A DNA stretch of 45,405 nucleotides, taken from Chloroflexota bacterium (GTDB taxonomy: Bacteria > Chloroflexota > Anaerolineae > Anaerolineales > UBA4823). Under the pieces are notes generated by a model that was not told where the DNA came from, did no database searches, and saw nothing but the letters and a program-made list of their open reading frames with translations. The DNA lies in NCBI GenBank assembly GCA_029557965.1, contig JAKQIM010000014.1, positions 1-45,405 on the forward strand, written 5' to 3'. The number at the start of each line of letters is the position of its first letter. Position 1 is the stretch's first letter. Position numbers and translations under genes: made by a program. Of the stretch, positions 43,121 to 45,405 are shown piece after piece.

Positions 43121-43750
43121 ATGAATGTACCTTCCGGACCCATCCTCGTTGTTGAAGATATCCCCAATGTGCTCGAATTGTTAGAGGTCACGCTGCGCTT
43201 TAAGGGTTACCCGGTGATCACAGCCCACAACGGGCAAGAAGCGCTCGAAACGATTGCCAGAGAACGCCCGGCTATCGTCATCACCGACATCCTGATGCCC
43301 AAGCTGGATGGCTATGCCCTGGCCCAAAAACTGCGCATCGATCAGCAGACCCGCAACATCCCCATCGTCTTCCTCTCTGCCACTTACGTCACCCCCGAAG
43401 ACCGCGCCTTTGCCCTCAGCCTGGGGGCGGTGCGTTTCTTAGAGAAGCCGGTGGATACCGAAGAGTTCTTGCTGACCATTGCAGAGGTCTTGACCCAGGA
43501 ACCCCCCACCTCGCCTGAGCCGCTCAGCGAAACAGACTTCTACAAAGGCTACCGCGAGCGCCTGGAAACCAAGCTGCGCCACAAGAACACCCAGATCACG
43601 CGCACCGAGCGCCTGCTGACCACCCTGCCCGCTGAGCAGAAGCCGGCCTTCGAAGCCCTGCTGACCGAAGCCCGCCGCCATCGCGACGAGATCCAGCAAG
43701 AGCTGAACGACCTCTACCGCCTGCTCGAGAACGGCCAAAAGAAACCGTGA
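43121..43750 (+). CDS. Response regulator receiver with C-terminal helical tail
   Basis: A 209-residue protein. The receiver (7-122) has E12/D13, phosphoacceptor D56 in VITDILMPKLDG, a Ser switch in FLSAT, and the Lys of FLEKPVD. The remaining about 85 residues are charged and helical (YRERLETKLRHKNTQITRTE, HRDEIQQELNDLYRLLENG), likely a coiled coil and not a DNA-binding domain. It may therefore signal by protein contact. No histidine kinase is adjacent. The stop codon overlaps the start of the next gene (TGATG). Confidence 0.9.
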   Translation: MNVPSGPILVVEDIPNVLELLEVTLRFKGYPVITAHNGQEALETIARERPAIVITDILMPKLDGYALAQKLRIDQQTRNIPIVFLSATYVTPEDRAFALSLGAVRFLEKPVDTEEFLLTIAEVLTQEPPTSPEPLSETDFYKGYRERLETKLRHKNTQITRTERLLTTLPAEQKPAFEALLTEARRHRDEIQQELNDLYRLLENGQKKP

Positions 43751-44517
43751 TGCCCGGTTTGCAAGACCTTGAGATCCTGGCCCGCCAGGCCGGGGTCATC
43801 TTGCGCGCCAGCTATGGCACACATTTACACATCCAGCATAAGGGCACCATCGACCTGGTCACCGAGGCCGACCGGGCCTCAGAAGCCTTCTTGCTGGGCG
43901 AGCTCCAGCGCCGTTTCCCGGGCCAGCGCGTGGTGGCTGAAGAAAGCGGCGAGTTGAACGGCCATTCTGGGCAGGCCTGGTATGTCGACCCCCTGGATGG
44001 TACGGTCAATTACGCCCACGGCGTGCCCATTTTCAGCGTTTCGCTGGCGTATGCCGAAGAGGGCCAGGTCAAGTTGGGCGTGGTTTACGATCCCATGCAC
44101 CGCGAGTGCTTCAGCGCCCAACGCGGCCGCGGCGCCTGGCTGAACGGCGTGCCGCTGCACGTGGCCCAGGCGCGTGACCTGGATCACAGCCTGCTGGTGA
44201 CCGGCTTCCCCTACGACATCCGCACCAACCCGCAGAACAACCTGGAGCATTATGCCCGCCTGGCCCTGCGCAGCCAGGGCGTGCGCCGCCTGGGCTCGGC
44301 TGCCCTCGACCTGAGTTACGTGGCTGCCGGGCGTTTCGACGGCTATTGGGAGATCCGCCTGGGGGCCTGGGACCTGGCCGCCGGGGCGCTCATCGCCCAA
44401 GAAGCCGGCGCCGTGGTCACCAAGCTGTCTGGCGACCCGGATTACCTGCTGCCGCCATTTTCAATCCTCGCCGCCAACCCCGTCATCCACGACCTGCTGC
44501 TCAAAGAGCTGAAGTGA
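43750..44517 (+). CDS. Inositol monophosphatase family protein
   Basis: A 255-residue Mg-dependent phosphatase. Metal ligands: E64 in VVAEESGE, D80 and D83 in WYVDPLDGTVNYAHG, and the third Asp in GAWDLAAGALIAQEAGA. The fold is shared by inositol-1-phosphatase, histidinol-phosphatase and fructose-1,6-bisphosphatase-like enzymes, so the substrate is open. ATG at 43750 overlaps the previous stop as TGATG; an in-frame GTG one codon earlier is possible. Two hairpins follow its stop. Confidence 0.93.
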   Translation: MPGLQDLEILARQAGVILRASYGTHLHIQHKGTIDLVTEADRASEAFLLGELQRRFPGQRVVAEESGELNGHSGQAWYVDPLDGTVNYAHGVPIFSVSLAYAEEGQVKLGVVYDPMHRECFSAQRGRGAWLNGVPLHVAQARDLDHSLLVTGFPYDIRTNPQNNLEHYARLALRSQGVRRLGSAALDLSYVAAGRFDGYWEIRLGAWDLAAGALIAQEAGAVVTKLSGDPDYLLPPFSILAANPVIHDLLLKELK

Positions 44518-44533
44518 TCGATATGCAATTGTA

Positions 44534-44553
44534 GTAACGATTTCAATCGTTAC
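44534..44553. repeat. Short REP-like hairpin after the IMPase gene
   Basis: GTAACGAT-ttca-ATCGTTAC with perfect 8-bp arms, 16 bp past the stop. There is no T-run, so termination is uncertain. Confidence 0.6.
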
Positions 44554-44568
44554 GTGGCAAATGGGAGA

Positions 44569-44609
44569 AATGCGTAATGCAAGGGGGAAAGGCAAGGGCG
44601 TTACGCATT
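44569..44609. repeat. Second inverted repeat upstream of the RHS gene
   Basis: Perfect 9-bp arms AATGCGTAA (44569-44577) and TTACGCATT (44601-44609) around a 23-nt G-rich loop. It shares the GTAA/TTAC core with the neighbouring hairpin. Confidence 0.6.
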
Positions 44610-44742
44610 GGCGCTGGGCAAAGGCGCGCAGATCGCCGGAAATATGACATTTGTCACCTGTAATCCATACGGATATCGCCCAACAGAATTGCAAAGTGGG
44701 TATATACTTACCTCCAAATTTACCTGCGCCTGGGAGGAAAAC

Positions 44743-45405
44743 ATGCTGCGCACTTCACTCACTCACTCACTCACTCACTCACTGATGAGCGATGCCAGCG
44801 GCAGCACAAGCTGGGCCTACGACAGCCGCGGGCGGCTGGTGGTAGAGACCAAGAACGTGACCGGCAGCGGCGCCTTCCGCAGCGAATGGGCCTACAACTC
44901 GGCCGACCTGGTGACGATGATGAAATACCCCGCCAACAACGCCGGTGAAGAAGGCGAACAGGTGAACTACAGCTACCACCCGCAGATGTTGTTGAACACG
45001 GTGGGCGGTACGCTGGGTACCTACGTGCGAGGCACAGACTATGACGATGCCGGGCGGGTGCAGTTGCGCCGCATGGGCACAACCTTGCAGGTGGACTACG
45101 CCTACTACAACTGGACGGCAGCCAACGGCGTGGGGCGCTTGCAGTCCATCTACAGCTACAGCGGCCCAGAAAATTCCCCGACGAGCCTGCAAGACCTGGA
45201 ATACACCTACAATGCGCTAGGCAGCGTGACGACGATCAAGGACTACCTGGCAGCCGGGGGCACGCAGACGCAGACCTTTGGCTACGACGCCCTGGAGCGC
45301 CTGACGGGCGCAACTGCCACGGGCGGGAGCGGGGGCACGTACAGCGAGAGCTACGTTTATGCCAATTACACCGGCAACCTGAGCAGCAAGGGTGGGGTGA
45401 GCTAT
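44743..45405 (+). CDS. RHS/YD-repeat protein (partial, runs off the window)
   Basis: The first 221 codons of an open frame that continues past the window. After MLRTS comes a repeat-encoded SLTHSLTHSL segment, then RHS repeats directly: WAYDSRGRLV, WAYNSADLVTMM, DYDDAGRVQLRR, YTYNALGSVTTI and GYDALERLTGAT. RHS proteins form large beta cocoons that often enclose C-terminal toxins. There is no signal peptide or N-terminal secretion domain, so this may be a 5'-truncated or mobile RHS tip. The start is strong: GGGAGGAAAAC before ATG. Four-base repeats just after the start make the frame unstable. The C-terminal domain lies outside the window. Confidence 0.85.
   Translation, partial: MLRTSLTHSLTHSLMSDASGSTSWAYDSRGRLVVETKNVTGSGAFRSEWAYNSADLVTMMKYPANNAGEEGEQVNYSYHPQMLLNTVGGTLGTYVRGTDYDDAGRVQLRRMGTTLQVDYAYYNWTAANGVGRLQSIYSYSGPENSPTSLQDLEYTYNALGSVTTIKDYLAAGGTQTQTFGYDALERLTGATATGGSGGTYSESYVYANYTGNLSSKGGVSY
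44755..44783 (+). repeat. (TCAC)7 tetranucleotide microsatellite in codons 5-14 of the RHS gene
   Basis: Seven perfect TCAC units plus one base. With seven units the RHS frame is open. One unit fewer puts TGA (44786-44788) in frame immediately, and one more leads to TGA at 44946-44948. This is the layout of classic slipped-strand phase-variable genes. Confidence 0.92.

Noticed and set aside
1..45405. CRISPR arrays, prophage or integrative element
   Set aside because: No regularly spaced direct repeats, integrase, terminase or conjugation genes were seen; only one IS and small dispersed repeats.

Overview
The window looks like a chromosomal segment of a Chloroflexota bacterium, most likely class Anaerolineae. 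This is an inference from several traits: GC-rich genes with very short intergenic gaps, a very long Ser/Thr-kinase–ATPase–TPR–GAF–histidine-kinase hybrid, a SEDS protein fused to a PBP-like domain, secreted proteins ending in a short Phe-x-Pro-(Leu/Val)-Ile-type tail, RHS genes, and many TATAAT boxes close to start codons. No phage or conjugative module is visible. The only clear mobile element is one IS.

Layout. 1-7.4 kb: MFS transporter and a 2015-residue hybrid kinase. 7.4-12 kb: a 7Fe ferredoxin with its own promoter and terminator, then minus-strand exported or membrane proteins and an OmpR-type regulator. 12-15.6 kb (minus): SEDS glycosyltransferase fused to a PBP domain whose catalytic residues are gone, and MTA phosphorylase. 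15.8-21.5 kb (plus): M6-type protease, PlsC acyltransferase, two tandem DnaQ-like exonucleases (the second has lost its active site) and a Zn/Cd-type P-ATPase. 21.5-25.4 kb: PspC, an ADP-ribosylglycohydrolase overlapping a Rieske oxygenase, and an IS that changed the last codons of a GxxExxY gene.

25.5-35.1 kb (minus) is a compact purine operon in the order purL-purQ-purC-purE-purF-purDM-purN, with nearly every junction overlapping by 4-7 bp. It covers PRPP to SAICAR except that purB, purH and purA are absent. PurE looks like the class II enzyme that uses AIR and CO2 directly, which fits the absence of purK. PurL carries two PurS-like domains at its N-terminus. PurD and PurM are one polypeptide followed by overlapping purN, the same domain order as the eukaryotic trifunctional GART protein.

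35.2-37.8 kb: a lipoprotein zincin, a small conserved protein and a decayed fragment of a paralogue of the zincin. 37.8-44.5 kb (plus): a prenyltransferase-fold protein, an M23 peptidase with a golvesin-like domain, tRNA-Val(GAC) whose promoter is embedded in the preceding terminator, hutI, a small membrane protein, an HD hydrolase, a response regulator and an inositol-monophosphatase-type enzyme. 44.7 kb to the end: the start of an RHS/YD-repeat gene with seven TCAC units directly after its start codon, in the reading frame that keeps the gene open. It is a candidate phase-variable locus and the most testable novelty here, together with the SEDS–pseudo-PBP fusion and the inactive exonuclease paralogue.
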